A DNA stretch of 64,000 nucleotides, taken from Lathyrus oleraceus (Eukaryota; Streptophyta; Magnoliopsida; Fabales; Fabaceae). Position numbers and translations under genes: made by a program. The stretch lies in the NCBI RefSeq assembly GCF_024323335.1, contig NC_066584.1, forward strand, positions 422,697,319 to 422,761,318, given 5' to 3'. The notes beneath the pieces are model-generated. The model was not told where the DNA came from. It worked only from the letters and a program-made list of their open reading frames with translations, and did no database searches. Shown here one piece after another: positions 12,408 through 26,425 of the stretch. Numbering within the stretch: position 1 is the first letter of the stretch; each line of letters starts with the position of its first letter.

Positions 12408-12737
12408 TTCCAATAAGGTTAACTTTGGAACAACATCCCAATGGTGTCGCCATCTCTTCTCTTCTCGATAAGGTTAACTTCGGAACCTCCCTTTTTCTTT
12501 TCCTGTTCTAATAAGGTTAACTTTGGAACAACATCCCCAGTGATGCCTCCTCTTGTCTTCCTAATAAGGTTAACTTCAGGGTCCATTTCTTCCCTTCCGA
12601 TAAGGTTAACTTTGGAAACCCTTTTCCATTTCTTCTCCCTCTGATAAGGTTAACTTCAGGACCCGTTTCTTCTCTACCTGATAAGGTTAACTTTTGGACC
12701 CGTTTCTTTACTTCCTGATATGGTTAACTTTAGGAAC
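12408..12737 (+). repeat. E0 3' UTR tandem hairpin array, left part
   Basis: About eight units share the core TAAGGTTAACT. The flanks pair with each other and vary between units. Examples are TGTTCCAA with TTGGAACA around the core at about 12407-12433, and TTCCGA with TTGGAA near 12596. Unit spacing is about 40 to 60 bp with pyrimidine-rich spacers such as TTCTTCTCT. The array resumes at 17168 after an inserted LTR. Confidence 0.8.
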
Positions 12738-15700
12738 CAACAGAGCCGCCACCGTGCGTTATTTATCCCAAATGCGGGAAAGGAAACGCTCGAAGTAAAC
12801 CTAGAAAGGAATGGTCTCGCGACCAGAGAAAGATGGATCGGGAGTCGGTTATGCGAAGGGAAGGTATTAGCACCCCTACGCATCTGTCGTACTCGACGGG
12901 ATCCACGCTCAGAAAGAATAGAAGAAAGGTTGCTAAAAAAAATGCTCACAAACTGCACACACGCTGGAAACAAACACAGATGAAAGATGGAAGAAACGGG
13001 ACTCGGTAGGATATCGCATCCTAGGCCTACGTAGCCTGTCAGACACAGACATCAGAGTCGACGTAGTTCGAGGGGAAAGCGGAACGTGCTCGCTAGGATG
13101 TCGCATCCTATGCATACGTATCTTCTCTAACCAGAGAAGAATCAGAGCACTCGTAGCTCGGCTAACGCACGCCAGACAACACAAACACAGGAAACCGACT
13201 GCCAATCGCTGGACTTACGTCAGACTCCAACACACAAACAAGACACAGGAAACCGACTGCCAAACGCTGGACTTATGTCATACTCCACACAAACACAAGA
13301 AGAAGAAGGGTCTCAATTGCAACTAGGGCAAGAGAAAGGGAAGGTCTCAATCGCAACGAGGGCGAGAGAAAATAATTAGTGTTAGTTGTCAGTCAAACTC
13401 GACAAGACATCGCATCTCGTGCCTACGTATCTCATCTGAACATGAGAATCAGAGTTGCCGTAGTTCGGCTAAACTATTCTTGTTGGTTTGTGTTTTTTAA
13501 GTGGACAACGTCACTACGCAATCTACCGGATGCTCGACCTTTGGAGACTTACTCGTCTGTAGTAGAAGGAGTTGATGTATCCTTAAGAGGGGATAATGTT
13601 TGTTTGTGTTTTTAGGAAAGCTCAAGCAAGAAAGGAAGTCCTATACGAAGGAACCGTGCTACCTTAATTGATATGCAAACGAGACTACGCGGAGTCTAGG
13701 AAACCTAGGGGATAACATCACACCACACAAACACATACAGCATGAAGTAAACACACCAACAAGGGGCTCAAACATCAAGGCTGGGCTTTAGTCAAGGGGT
13801 CATGTCAACCTCGACAAACAAGCCAACTGGAAAAGGGTGTTGTTAGCTCTTAACCCTAACATTGAGAGTTAGGGTGAAGCAGATGAAATGGGAATGAGGG
13901 GTGTGCCTCATAGCTCTTATCCCTGGCCTGGGAGAGCTTGAATCAAATAGAAAGTGTGAGAGTTCAGAATGTAGGAACTCTTCTCCACAGATGACTGACA
14001 CTACAAGAGTTTGGGTTTTTATTCACAATGCATCAACACATGGTGTGAGCAAGAGGAATGACACACTGAGTAGCAGGGGATGGATTACACATCCCTTTTA
14101 TCTGCCAATTGCCTCTTAAGAGGACTTTACCTACTTGGCACAACATTAAACATCCACAAACATTGCTTCTTAAGGAGGGCTTCAGACAGGTGCCTACCAA
14201 TAACAGTAGGTCTTCCAGACTACATGAAGATCAAGGAATTATACCTCAGTGGTATGCAAACCACAAGCAATGCTAAGCAAGTTCAAATGAACTTAAAGCA
14301 ACTTAGGTACCTGTGGAAACAACTAAACCAATCAGTACACAGTTTAGACCAATAATCAACAGTCAGAATCAGACAGACAGACAAAACCAATCAAACAACA
14401 ATGAGCAAGCCATAAACACAAGTAAATTGTCCTCAAAGCCTACAAAACAAACCAATGTTAGCCAAAAACAACATATGATCAAGCTCAAATGAAGGAGCAA
14501 CCTCAACCATGGAAATGTATACTTGAACCTGAAATCACAACTCAAATGGTAAGCAACAAACCACTAGGTCAAAGCCTAGGGTCAAAAAAGGATCAAAAAT
14601 CCAAAACAGAACCTCAAACTCAACAGAAAGCATGTTTATCCACTCAAGAACAAGTCCTAAAGAGGACCAAAGCAAAATCATTATGCAAGTTCATGTAATC
14701 GGCATGTGAAGTCAAAGACCAATTCAAGGCACCCAAATAATCATCATGAATGAAAATTATCAATCAAAATAGAAATGATTCAACTAATTCTGGAAATATT
14801 CATGAGCAATCAAGACATCCACAACATCCATCACACAAAAAATCAGAACCATTGGAGATCATTTGGCATGGAAATCACATTGTACAAGTTAGACAACTAA
14901 ATGTGTGACACAAATTGTCACACCATGTTAACACAAGCATAAAACATAAATGGAGCATGGGAAAAAAGTCAAACCAAAACCAAAATGTCCATCAATGTGT
15001 CTAGAATCAGCATGTAAAATTTCAAGTTCATTGGACTAAAAACAAGCATTTCACAACAAGATAAGCAAGGCAAGGTCATAAATGGATACATGATCACATA
15101 ACCTAGCACCAAATAAAATCCAGCCATGCACAATTTGCAAATTTATGATCATAAAAAACAAGACATTCTAAGGAGCATTTTGCAAAAAATTGGGATCAAA
15201 TTGGATGATTTTTCAATTTGTTATGATTTTATGAAGTTTGGGAAAAATTTGAAATCAAAATGGACCAAGGCATGGAAAATATGGAAGGAACATGTGAAAA
15301 TGAAATGGCAATTGAATATATGCGCTCGGTGGGACTCGAACCCTGGCCAGTTTCAAATTTGCGCGCCTAAGTGAAACGGTGTCGTTTCACTGAAGAAACC
15401 CTAAGCCTGGCTAAATTCCAGAAAATCGTAGCTAATACCAGAATTTCGTAGCAAAACAAGAACAGTTCGTAGCTAATCTGGAAAATCTTATGATCTTCAT
15501 CTTCTTCATGATGAAGACGATGAACTTCATGAGCGAATTTCCAGTTTTTCCAGAAAACATCCAGAAATCAAAAACAATTACACCATTCGAATCCTCGTTT
15601 CATGCACATCAAAGATCAACAATCAAATCATGCTAAAACATCATAACAAGCTTGAATCGAAGAAAATAAAAATTGACATCAAACTTTCAAACACGCATAA

Positions 15701-17167
15701 CTTCATGGATAATGCACCATTTCACTCAATTTTTATATCAGAATCATCACCAAGCAAAGATCTACACAAATATCATAATGAATTCAAGAATAATTTAGAT
15801 CGAAACTTGACCTCTTGAAGAACAGCAAGTGGAAACTCGTGCTACAAGGCTTAGCAATGGTCCAAAACTTTTCTACAATGCTTGTTGAGATGATTAATGG
15901 AGAGATTGAGGCTCAAACACGCACAAATCCAGTTGAATTTGAAAATTCCATTAATGCTTCAAGCTTCATGTATGGTCAAATATGGCACGAATTCCTCCAA
16001 ATTCACGTCCAATCTTCCTCAAAAACACTTCATGATCATGATTCCAACAAGAGAAATGGCCTTTGTGGGAAAAAATTGGAAGTTCTTTTTTGAGAGAAAA
16101 ATTTGAAAAGTTTCTAGATCTAGATCTGAAAAGCTTGTTAATGACCAATGCAGTTGTGATTATGTTTATATATGTCTTGCTAATGATTCTGAAAACATGC
16201 TTAAGCCAAAACTAAATGGGATTAACAAGTTACAAGGTGTGTGAGAAAATTGGATTTTCACCTCATGCATGAGATGCATGCGTGAACAGTGCCCAAAGCT
16301 GGCCCAAATTCACTTAAAAAAAGCCCATGCATACTTTGGAATTGGTATTTCATGCATATGATCACCCAAATTGATTTTATTAATTTTCCTTCAAAAAACT
16401 TCATGAATGAGAATATGATCATGCAAAGGAATTTCATGCCATGTAATGAGATATTTGGAAAGTGCATGTTATGAGAAACAAAATGCAAGAAGAACCACCA
16501 AAATTGGAGCCTTGGTTCAAAAGATATGGCCATTTGAATTTTCAAGCACACTTTGCCATGATTTGATCATAACTCCTTAACCATTCATTAGAAATTCATG
16601 ATCTTGGACTTTTTGGAAATGGGAGAGAAAGATATTCAACTTTCAGGTTGGACAAAATTTCATTTGAAGCTTCTTTGATGTTGGAAAGTTAGTTGAAGTT
16701 GGTCCAAAAACTTGCTATTTTTGGAAACTTGAAAATTACAGGTCATCTTCCATTTTTGGAAACTTTTGATTTGGCTTCAAATCCTTCAAGATAAATGTTT
16801 AACATGAAGAATAAACCTCTTTTAGACATGAATGAAGTGTCTCAAACCAATTCTCCATCTCCTAGCCCTCAGTTGACTTACAGTTGACTTTTTAAGGCCT
16901 CTGATGACTTGGACAAGAACTGATGACTTTGAACCTTCAACACTTGGCCAAATTGCTTCAAAATGATCCTTGATTCATGTAAGCTCTCTAGAACAACCAT
17001 AGGGCCTTTATCTCATGGAAAAACTCTTGTTCTCTTGCACAGATGAAACTCCTTGATACCAGTCTTGACTGATGAAATGCAAGGTACTATGCAATGTTAA
17101 ATGCAATGCTAATGACCTAAAAATGAAATGAATGTACAAATGGGAGGTGCAAATTTGAGGTGCTACA
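12738..17167 (-). repeat. Degenerate Ogre-type LTR on the minus strand, lacking its terminal bases
   Basis: The right end reads GTGCAAATTTGAGGTGCTACA, the reverse complement of the young Ogre LTR start. The left end reads CAACAGAGCCGCCACCGTGCG, the reverse complement of a stretch about 40 bp inside the Ogre LTR end. Intervening blocks also match in reverse, for example 12990-13110 and 13840-14130 against 26400-26540 and 25000-25400. It is about 4.4 kb against 7.1 kb in the young copy, so it is either deleted or from a shorter-LTR subfamily. It splits the E0 hairpin array. No clear target duplication is visible, and short ORFs inside are not convincing genes. Confidence 0.85.
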
Positions 17168-18050
17168 ATAAGGTTAACTTCATGATCATTTTCTTCTCAT
17201 TCCGATAATGTTAACTTTGGAACCCATTTTTCATGTTTTCTCTCCTAATAAGGTTAATTTCAGGATCATTTTCTTCTATCCCCAATAAGGTTAACTTCGG
17301 GATCCGCTTCTTCTCTTTCCGATAAGGTTAACTTCAGAGCCCATCCTCAGTGAGGTGTCACCTATTTTCTTCCTCATAAGGTTAACTTCAAGATCCTTTT
17401 CTTCTCTTTCCGGTAAGGTTAACTTCGAAAACCCTTTTCCATTTTTTCTCTTCCTGATAAGGTTAGCTTCAGGATCCTTCTCCTTTCTTTCCGATAAGGA
17501 TATCTTCAGAAACCCGTTTTCACCTCTTTTCTTCCTGATAAGGTTAACTTCAGGACCCATTTTCTTCTCTTTCAGATAAGGTTAACTTCGGAGCCCGATC
17601 CTCAGTAAGGTTTCCATCTCTTCTCTTCCTGATAAGGTTAACTTCATGATCCTTTTCTTCTCTTTTCGATAAGGTTAACTTCGGAACCCCTTTTTCATGT
17701 CTTCTCTTCCCTATAAGGTTAAATTTGGGGGGCCCATTTTCTTCTCCTGTTCCAATAAGGTTAACTTTGGAATGTTTCCCCAGCAATGTCGTCATTCCTA
17801 TTTTCGATAAGGTTAACTTCGGAAACCCCTTTTCCATTTCTTCTTTTCCTAATAAGGTTAACTTCTGGACCCCTTTCTTCTCTTTCCGATAAGGTTAACT
17901 TCGAAGCCCCATCCTCAGTGAGTTCGTCGTCCCTTTTCTTCCTGATAAGGTTAAATTCAGGACCCATTTTCTTCTCTTTCCGATAAGGTTAACTTTGGAG
18001 CCCCGTCCTTTACCTTTTTCTTCTCTCTCCGATAAGGTCAACTTCAGAAC
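17168..18050 (+). repeat. E0 3' UTR tandem hairpin array, right part
   Basis: About 18 further TAAGGTTAACT units occur. Perfect or near-perfect paired flanks include TCCTGA with TCAGGA near 17531 and 17939, and TTCCAA with TTGGAA near 17750. Others are partly decayed. The repetition makes false peptide repeats in several frames. Confidence 0.8.
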
Positions 18051-18619
18051 CCATCCCTCGGCAAAGCCGAATTGGGCCTGGCCTCCCTCCCTTTTTTCTT
18101 CCCAGTTATACATAAAAAGAATCCCCTCTAAGAACCCCGTGCATGATGGGTCAATCCACATCCTTTCTTTCCCAACCGTCACATCAAAGTCCAGGTTTCA
18201 CCTGGCAAATCGTTCCTTCCAACATCTTTCACCCCCCTCCAACGGAAACTTTTTATCAGTGTTTCCTAGAGAGTTTTGAAAAAAAAGGCTTGTTAATAAA
18301 AAAAATAGAGAGAATGTTGGGAAAAATAAATTAATCATATTGCATCAACATCCAACATACGTCATGCATCTCTAACCTCCCATAACTATCCATTTTCACA
18401 AATAATACATTTCAATCCCTAGTAGTTTCCTTGCAAAAAAGCTAGTTTGTTCATCCTATATCCTAGTGAAGAATTTCTTCGTGACCTATCTTCACATTTC
18501 ATTTGTTCTTGGTGGGCAAATTTTTCGATATTTTTAGTATTTAATCCCCTCCTACCTTGAATGTCCGGAAGCTATTACTATCCATACATTCAGGTTTGAG
18601 AAGATTAAATAGAGGCAAC
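18051..18619 (+). other. End of the E0 3' UTR with polypurine tract
   Basis: No gene is seen. The last bases, AAGATTAAATAGAGGCAAC (18601-18619), directly precede an LTR-like TGTCATACCCC start. They resemble the tract GATTGAATAGGGGCAGC before the young Ogre 3' LTR, so I read them as the E0 polypurine tract. Confidence 0.7.
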
Positions 18620-19724
18620 TGTCATACCCCAAAATTCACCATACCCTCCACAAAGTTCATTTAGGTCACTAACCCTGGTCACATGCATATTTTCATATCA
18701 TTCATTTCTCCTGTATAACCTTTGGTCTAATACAAGAGGACAGGTATCATGGATTCAAAGCTTTGTGCTTACACTTAGTGGGAGCTAGGGTTTCTCTGCA
18801 ACTTGAGGTGGCTCAACAATCAAACCATAATCTGAGGGTAAACCTTGATGCTTGGGTATTGTTCCCATCACTAAAGATTCAACTGTGGCGTCTTGATGAA
18901 GCAAAACCCTAATTTGAGACCCTCACTTGATGATGGTATTCTCAAACCCTAATTATGGATACCACTCATTGTGTATGCTCATAACCCTAGCTTTATCTGA
19001 CTTTCCATCATCCATTATGCTTGCTTCACTTTCTTGGCCAATAGTCATCCAATAACCACTTGCCGATGGTCCTTTATGTTATTTCCTTGGTTTTGATTCC
19101 ATTCATTTCATGGCCTCACATGTGCATATTTTGCTTGTTCATAATCATTAGTTTAAGTTCAAGTCCATGGCCCCATAACCCCCACTTGTCCCATTCATGT
19201 TCATTTCATATGATTATTTCACCTGGTCATTGTTAGCCCTTGTTTGGTTCATTCATGATGGTATATGGGTCTATCAATCCCTCATTTAAGTCTCATTTAC
19301 CAATGCACTAGTCCTTGTTTCATTGGTCTTTGGTCTTTGACTATTGATTATTCAAATCCAATACAAGTCATTCATTCATTCCATGCCAATTTTATTTCAT
19401 TCAAGAATAGAAAATTCCATTACAAAGCATGAAAATATCCAAAACATGAAAAATTACATAAAGGTTGAAAATGTTGACTTTGGTCAACAATTGAGTTTTT
19501 GGTCAACTTTGACCAAAGTCAACCCAACCCCCAATCGTAAACAACCTAAATCCAAATCCTAATCCTAAATCTGGAGGTTAATTGATCTTTGAATCTTTTC
19601 CATTGGCACATGATGCTTCCAAGTTCAACTTGGTGTCATTTGCTTTCAACCTTTTGTTTAATCCACTTCAATGCATAAGCCAAATGAAGTTCCCTGCAAT
19701 ACAATGTCACAATGAGTGCATAGG
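18620..19724 (+). repeat. E0 3' LTR, first segment
   Basis: It begins TGTCATACCCCAAAATTC immediately after the polypurine tract. The young Ogre landed in it at 19725. The sequence resumes after the second ATAGG at 46745. No gene is visible. Confidence 0.7.
19720..19724. other. Target site duplication, left copy (ATAGG)
   Basis: ATAGG precedes the TGTAGCACC terminus and recurs at 46740-46744 after the GACGCGACA terminus. Confidence 0.95.
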
Positions 19725-22700
19725 TGTAGCACCTCAAATTTGCACCTACCATTATGCATACATTTTCATATTAGGTCATAGCATATCATGACCCATTGCA
19801 TAGCATTTGCATTGTCCCTCAGTTGCCTCAAGAGCAAGCAATCAGAATTAGGTCAAACTAATCTTCTAATCAGTCAACCAAGCAAGCAAAAGAATTTCTC
19901 ATTGAATCAAGGCCCTAAGGTTTGTGCAACAAGTTCACATGGCTTGGAGGTCTATTTGAAGTATTTTGGTCAAGGGTTGAGGGCTCAGAGGTCAGCAGTT
20001 CATACACAGACAGTCAAAAACCCTAGAAAAGTCAACTGTCAGTCAAAGCAGTGGATGGTGGTCATTCTTGTGGAATTTGGGCACCATGGTCAATAATCAA
20101 GAGTTCATACAACTTGGGACATCATTTGAAGTCAAAATTCTCAAGGAATTAGGGTTTGGAATTCATCAGTCAATGCATAATCAGACAAAAACCCTAATAG
20201 TCAACTGTTGGTCAACTGTCCATTTAATCAGAGATTTGATGATTGGAATTGGTTTGTGGGAGTTCATTCATGTCCAAATAGTCATCATACATCATGCCAA
20301 ACACCATCATGGAAGAATTTGAAGCCAGATCAAAATTTCCCAAAACGGGAACTGGGCCTGTAACTGAAACTTACCAAAAATGGAAAGTTTTGATCCTCAA
20401 ACTTACATCATGATAAAAGCCTCAAATGAATTTTTTCCCAACATGAAAGTTGAAGATCTTGTTCTCCCATTTCCAAAAAGTCCTAGAACTCTCAATTCCC
20501 ATGTGTGGTTGGCAAGTTATGATCGAATCGATTTCAGAAAATCTTGAACTTCAAAGGGCCATATCTCCCAAACCGTTTGGCCAATTTTGGTGGGGTTTTT
20601 TCCTACAAGTCACATTTGATCCCCTCTTTCCAAAATATAAATTTCATGAGCCAAAACTTCACCAATCAAAATGGCAAATTTTGACCTTTTTCATTTAAAT
20701 GTAAGTTTGACCAAGAGTTGACTTTTTGACTCAAACATTTTTTCAGCATTTGGCCAATTGGGACAGCTCATAAATATCATTTTAAGTGTGTTTGCAAAGT
20801 CAAATTATGCAGCACATGTGAATCTATACTTGGTTACTTGAATTGTAAGAAAGGTACAAATGCACCATGCTTGTCCTTGCTTTCCACAACCATGCCTTGT
20901 ACCAGCATCATTATGCAGCATTCTTGATCATTTTTGCTGTCAATTATAAACACATTCTGCAGCCATAACCAATGGTACATATGGCCATGCTTACTTGCTT
21001 AGGATTGGGGAAGAAAGGACATGTTTGCAACAAATCCAATCCTTGAGCCATACTTGTACTGTCCCATAGCAGAATTTTGGACAACACCATTTCCTGTTAA
21101 TTGAGAACATGACAGCATTAGTAACCAACAGGAGGGATTTCACTCTGTTGGCATTTGGCATTTTTGAAACCTACTGTCAAAGCTCACAAAAGACAAGACC
21201 TTGGCTTGGCTTGTCACAAGAAGAAAACACCATTTTTTTTCCTGTCATGCTACACAGTAATTAAAAATATAGTCAAATACATTTTGGACAGCACCAAACT
21301 TAGAAAATCACTCATCCAATAACTCATTCACTTTGCTTTGGCCATTTTGCTGAAAAGCTGTCAAGACTCCAACAGCATAGCCATGCCTTGTACTGTCCAG
21401 CAGGCATTGTGCATTTTTTCTGTCCTTTTGAAATCCAATTGAAGCAGCTACAAACCACACACCTTGGCACTATTGGAGGGAACTGTCAAATTACCACAGT
21501 TCCAAGAGATTACATGGCAACCAAAAACAACAGCCAACAGTAGGTTTTGGCAAGGAGATTTTCTGTCAACAAAAGGACAGCAACAGCAGCCAACAGCATA
21601 TGGTAGGGGTACTTCCTGTCATGAAACTGGTAGCAGCAAGGGGCATCACACAAAAACTATTTCTTTGGCCAAGGCAATTGGGAGAGGCAGGCTGATTTCA
21701 AGGAACCTACCTTGCCATTTGATGTCCTATTTTTCTGTCCAAACACAGTGACCTAGGCTAGCTTAACACCACTTCCATCATTTTTGCCTATCACAACATA
21801 ACACTGCAGCAAGAACAACCCTTGACACTTGCTCAAAACCACAGAAACACTTTGGCATTTTCTCTGCTAGGGTCTGTCACAATACTGCAGCAGGGAGAGG
21901 ACTTTGGCAATTGCTCAAAACAAAAACACTGCTACAGCAAACCACACTCACTCCAACTCACCTGCCACATTGCATTTTCTGACCAAGTTTCAAAACAACT
22001 CAAACTTTGCCAAACAAAAGGCAATTTTGGAACAGCAAATGAGAGGCTCCCTCTTCCTGTCAGGAGAAACTAACAGGCCAAACACTTGCCTTCTCATCCT
22101 TTTCAAACCTCCACCACCTTGCTTGGCATTCTCCCTTTCCTTTTCCAAGCCTCCAAATGACATAAATCCTGCTATTTGGCATATCACTCCTCCTGTCCAA
22201 AATAAGTAGACCTAAACCTAACTTGCCTTGCCTTGCACAATGCTCCTCACTATCTGTCATGAAGCTAACAGCCACAAGACATGACCAACTACACACACCC
22301 TTGGCCATTCCTCAATATACCTGCTAACTGCCCTTGGCCATTTCTTCACAAACCTGTAAAAACTGAAAGAAACCAAACTTGAGCCTTGCATTTTGACAGT
22401 CCCAACCAAACCTTGCCTTGCCAACAAACTTGCTAGCAGCAAACCACCCATTCACTTGCCTTGTCTTGCTAACAACTGCAACCAACATAACACTGCAGCA
22501 GCATAATCCAACCTTGCTTGGCAACCAACCAACCTCATTTATTCCAACCACCTCACTTGCATCTTCTGTCCAAAACAAAAGTTCCAAACTCAACCTTGCC
22601 TTGCACATGTTCCCTCACCATTTTTTCTGCTATGAGAAACAGCTAGCCACCAACACTGCAGCAGAAATTTTGTTTCACTTTGCTTCTCACTCTTTCTGTC

Positions 22701-25533
22701 CAAGCCTACAAAAACCTAGCCATTGCAACTCTTCATCATGTTAAACTAACTACATCCATTTGGCCTTGCCTTGTGTTTCAAAACCTGCTAGTAACCAACA
22801 TAACAATACCAAACCACAAGGAACCAACATTGCCTTGCCACTAAAAAACACAAAATTCATTTCACTTGGCCATTCCTCCAAACCAGTCAACAAACTATTG
22901 AACAAAACCAAGCCTTGCATTTGGAACCATGCTGTTATCATCCAACACCACAAAACCTTGTACTCTAAAACTCCACCTTGCATTTTTCAACTTCATGTCC
23001 AAAAAACATCAAAGAGGTTGAACATTGAATTTCACTCCAAGCATCCACAAGGCAGAAGAACTTCATCATTCAACATCAAGGCAAGGCTCTAGGACAATTA
23101 TTTCACTTCAATTCCATCAAAAAGCGTCAAGAACACAAACTGCCCTTCAAAAAGGTATGGATTCGACCCTCTCATTTTCTCAAATTGATATATACTTTGG
23201 AAAGGTCTTTCAATGCTGAGCATCATGATGCTTTCCTTTTTGAAAATAGTGGTGTATTCATGAAGATATGTTGAGATAAAAGTTTGGTGCTTGGAAATGT
23301 TTCTTTTGATTTCTTGCTGTGCAGTTCAAATTAACGAAAATAGGGTTTAGATTGTTGTTGTATGTTGTTTAATGATCACAAGGATATATTCAATTGGTAT
23401 TTTTGGGAAGATTTGAGAAATCATGATTTTTGGACAAGAACCCTAGATCCCAATTTGCTTTTTTCCCAGAATTCTCTTCACTCCCACGTGCTGCATGGTT
23501 GTTTCCCCACTAGCCAATGAAAACATTTCATTTTCTGGACCAAAACACGGTCGTTTTGATAAGTGACTGGGTTATTTACAAAAATGCCATTCTCTCAATT
23601 TTATTACAACTTATTTCTTCAATTATTTCATCAATCTTCCAAAAATCATAAAAGCTTCAATTTTAATCCAAATTCAATGGGATTTTTTGTGTTGTGTTCA
23701 TCATAATCTCTACTCTTTTATCATTATTTTTCCAGAATTTTTGGATGAATGGTTTTTAAATGGCCTTAGGGTTTGTGACATGTGACCAAATTTTGTATAC
23801 CTTGCCAAATCAATTGTGAAATGATGAGAATGTATCCAATGGCTCTCAAATTTTTTGTGCTTAAACTAGACATGTTCACCTTCATTTTGGTATAAAGTTT
23901 GTGGATTTCCCATTTGTGGTTTGCTGGTTATGATATTTTGAAGTCATGTGTTACATTTGGTGCCATACCATGATCATGCATTTTCCCTAATTTTGTTCAC
24001 ATGCTTCCTTACATCCAAATGACCCCAAATTTTGCATGAACTTACTCTTGTATGTCTAGTTGACTTGTGAATTTGCTTGGATTTATTTGAACAATTTTCC
24101 ATTTGTTTGAGATTTTTCTTCCCTGCCTAGTCAAATGTTGACTTTGTGTGACACATGTTCCCATTTCATTTGTGAAATTCTCATACTTTATTAGATGGAC
24201 ATGAAATTTGATATGTGATAACTAGACATCTCAAACTTGGCATTGGTGTTAATCTCATTCATTTCTCATCTGTTTTCAATTTGATATGATTTTTTGAAGT
24301 TGACCCATGCTTGTTGACTTTCTTTGTGCATGCTTGAATTTGGTTTGACATCATGATTTTCATTGACTGCCTTCCTCTCATCCAAATGGGATGAAATTTG
24401 ACATGCTTACCATGCTATATGTTAGGTTTGATCATGATATATTTGATGATTTTTGGAAAATGTTTAGATTGCTTTTGATGCAAGTCTTTCTGTTGATTTC
24501 TATGAGCTTCTGTTTGCCATGTTTTGACCTAAATGGTTCATGAAATGATGATGATGATTGATATGAGTGTGAGACCAATTGGTTTTGTTTCCTAATGGTT
24601 TGAACATGATTTTGGATACTTGACCCTTGCTGTCTTGACTTTTTCATCCACTTTTGACCCTAGGCTTGTCCTAGTGGTCCTGTTACTCACCTTTGAGCTT
24701 GTGTTTTCAGGTTGACCATCAAATGGCCATTAAGACCAATTCTTTTGATTGAGCTTACTCAAGTATCATTGCCTAACCTCTTTGTTTTGTAGGTGGCTTG
24801 GCTCACATGCCTTAAGCCTTGTGCCTTGCACATCCTTGTGCCCCCTAATGGACTGTTGTTGTCTGTTTCTGTTTGTTTGGTTTGAAGTTGTATACTAACA
24901 TCTGCTTGACTGTTTCAGGTGTTTTAGTTGCTTAGTTCCTTGTGAACTTTTTGCTTTGCTTTGCTTGTATAAGCAATTTGCATTGAGGTATGTCTCTTTT
25001 ACTTCATGTAGTCTGGAAGACCTGGTCTGTTACTTGGCCAGGCAACTGTCTGAAGTCCTCCTTAAGAGGCAATGTTTGTGATTGTTTACTTTTGTCCTTG
25101 CATAGAGTCAAAGACCTCCTAAGTGAAGAGGCAATTGGTGGAAGGTAGGGATATGCAATCTATCCCCCACTATTCAGTGTGTCATCCGCTTTGCTCACAC
25201 CACTGTGTTGATGCATTGCAGATACAAACCCAAGATCTTGTACAATTGTACAGTTGAGTCAGTTTTAATGTGTAGAAGGGTTCCCACTTTCTGAACCCAC
25301 ACATTCTTGTCTTGAGCTCTCCCAGGCCAGGGATAAGAGCTGTGAGGTCTCATCCTCACTTCATCCTTTCATCTGCTTCACCTTAGCCCCTCAATGGCAA
25401 GGTTAAGAGCAACATTCACCCAGTTCCAGAGGTTTGTTTGTTGAGGTTGATATGACCCCTTGACTAAAACCTAACCCTTGTTTGAGCCACTTGTTTGTGT
25501 ATAGCGTGTGCTATCTGTGCTTGTAGGATTGTT

Positions 25534-25715
25534 TGACTTGCTTCCTGTGCAAGTTAGGATTGTTTGACTTGCTTCCTGTGCAAGTTAGGATTAGTTTAGA
25601 CTTGCTTCCTGTGCAAGTTAGGATAGTTTGACTTGCTTCCTGTGCAAGTTAGGATTAGTTTAGACTTGCTTCCTGTGCAAGTTAAGTGTGTGTGGCTTGC
25701 TTCCTGTGTGAGCCA
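25534..25715 (+). repeat. Six tandem hairpins with loop TTCCTGT in the Ogre 5' LTR
   Basis: Five copies pair ACTTGC with GCAAGT around TTCCTGT. The sixth (25693-25713) changes to GGCTTGC and GTGAGCC and still pairs, using two wobble pairs. Period is about 31 to 37 bp. The 3' LTR carries the same set at about 45438-45619. Confidence 0.85.
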
Positions 25716-26425
25716 TACTTAGGATAGGTTGGCCCTTGTGCCACTTAGCTAGAAACCTTAACTTAGGGTTGATTTTGCATGACAACATCTAGGCTCGAGT
25801 CGTAGTCTCCCTAGAGTTGTGTCTCCCTCTGTTATCTGGTTAGGCTAGTCCTTTATCCCTGCGTAGGGGAACTACATCGCCCTGATCTTCATACCAGATG
25901 AAGTATGTAGGCAGGAGATTGAGCTGATCTCTCCGGGCGCCCTTTTTCTTTTTGTTTGCGTGGCAACTATTAGGCTCGAGCTCTAGTATCCCTTTTAGTT
26001 TGTTTGTTCGCCCCTTTTCTTTCTTTTGTGTGTGCTGTCTGACCTTTGCTAGGCTCGAGTCCCTGACTCCTTAGCATTTGCTGTCTGTCCTTTTTGTGTG
26101 TGCTGTCTGACCTTTGCTAGGCTCGAGTCCCTGACTCCTTAGCATTTGCTGTCTGTCTTGTTTGTGTGTGTTTGACAGTTATAGGCTGAGTCCCCGACTC
26201 CCTATCTATCTGTTGTGTTGTTTAGGTTCGGATGTCAATGTAAGTCCAGTGATTGGCATTTGGGCTCCACGTTTGGCCCTTGTGTGTGTTTTGGTTCGGA
26301 TGCTGATGTAAGTCCAGTGATTGGCATTCAGGCTCCACGTTTGCTTGTGTCTTGTTTGTTTGTGTGCGTGTCAGCCGAGCTACGAATGCTCTGATTCTTC
26401 TCTCGTCCGAGAAGATACGTATGCA

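Noticed and set aside
15325..15360. tRNA T-arm-like GGTTCGAGTCCC on the minus strand
   Set aside because: No acceptor stem, D arm or anticodon arm can be formed around it. It sits inside an LTR.
17291..18182. Minus-strand ORFs with repeated KLTLSERE/NLIRKRR-type peptides
   Set aside because: They are translations of the TAAGGTTAACT tandem array in E0, not genes.
22418..23092. Several 80-110 aa ORFs on both strands in the Ogre LTR, repeated in the other LTR
   Set aside because: Low-complexity CTTGCC/CAACC composition, no domain, and overlap on both strands. Their conservation only reflects the youth of the LTRs.
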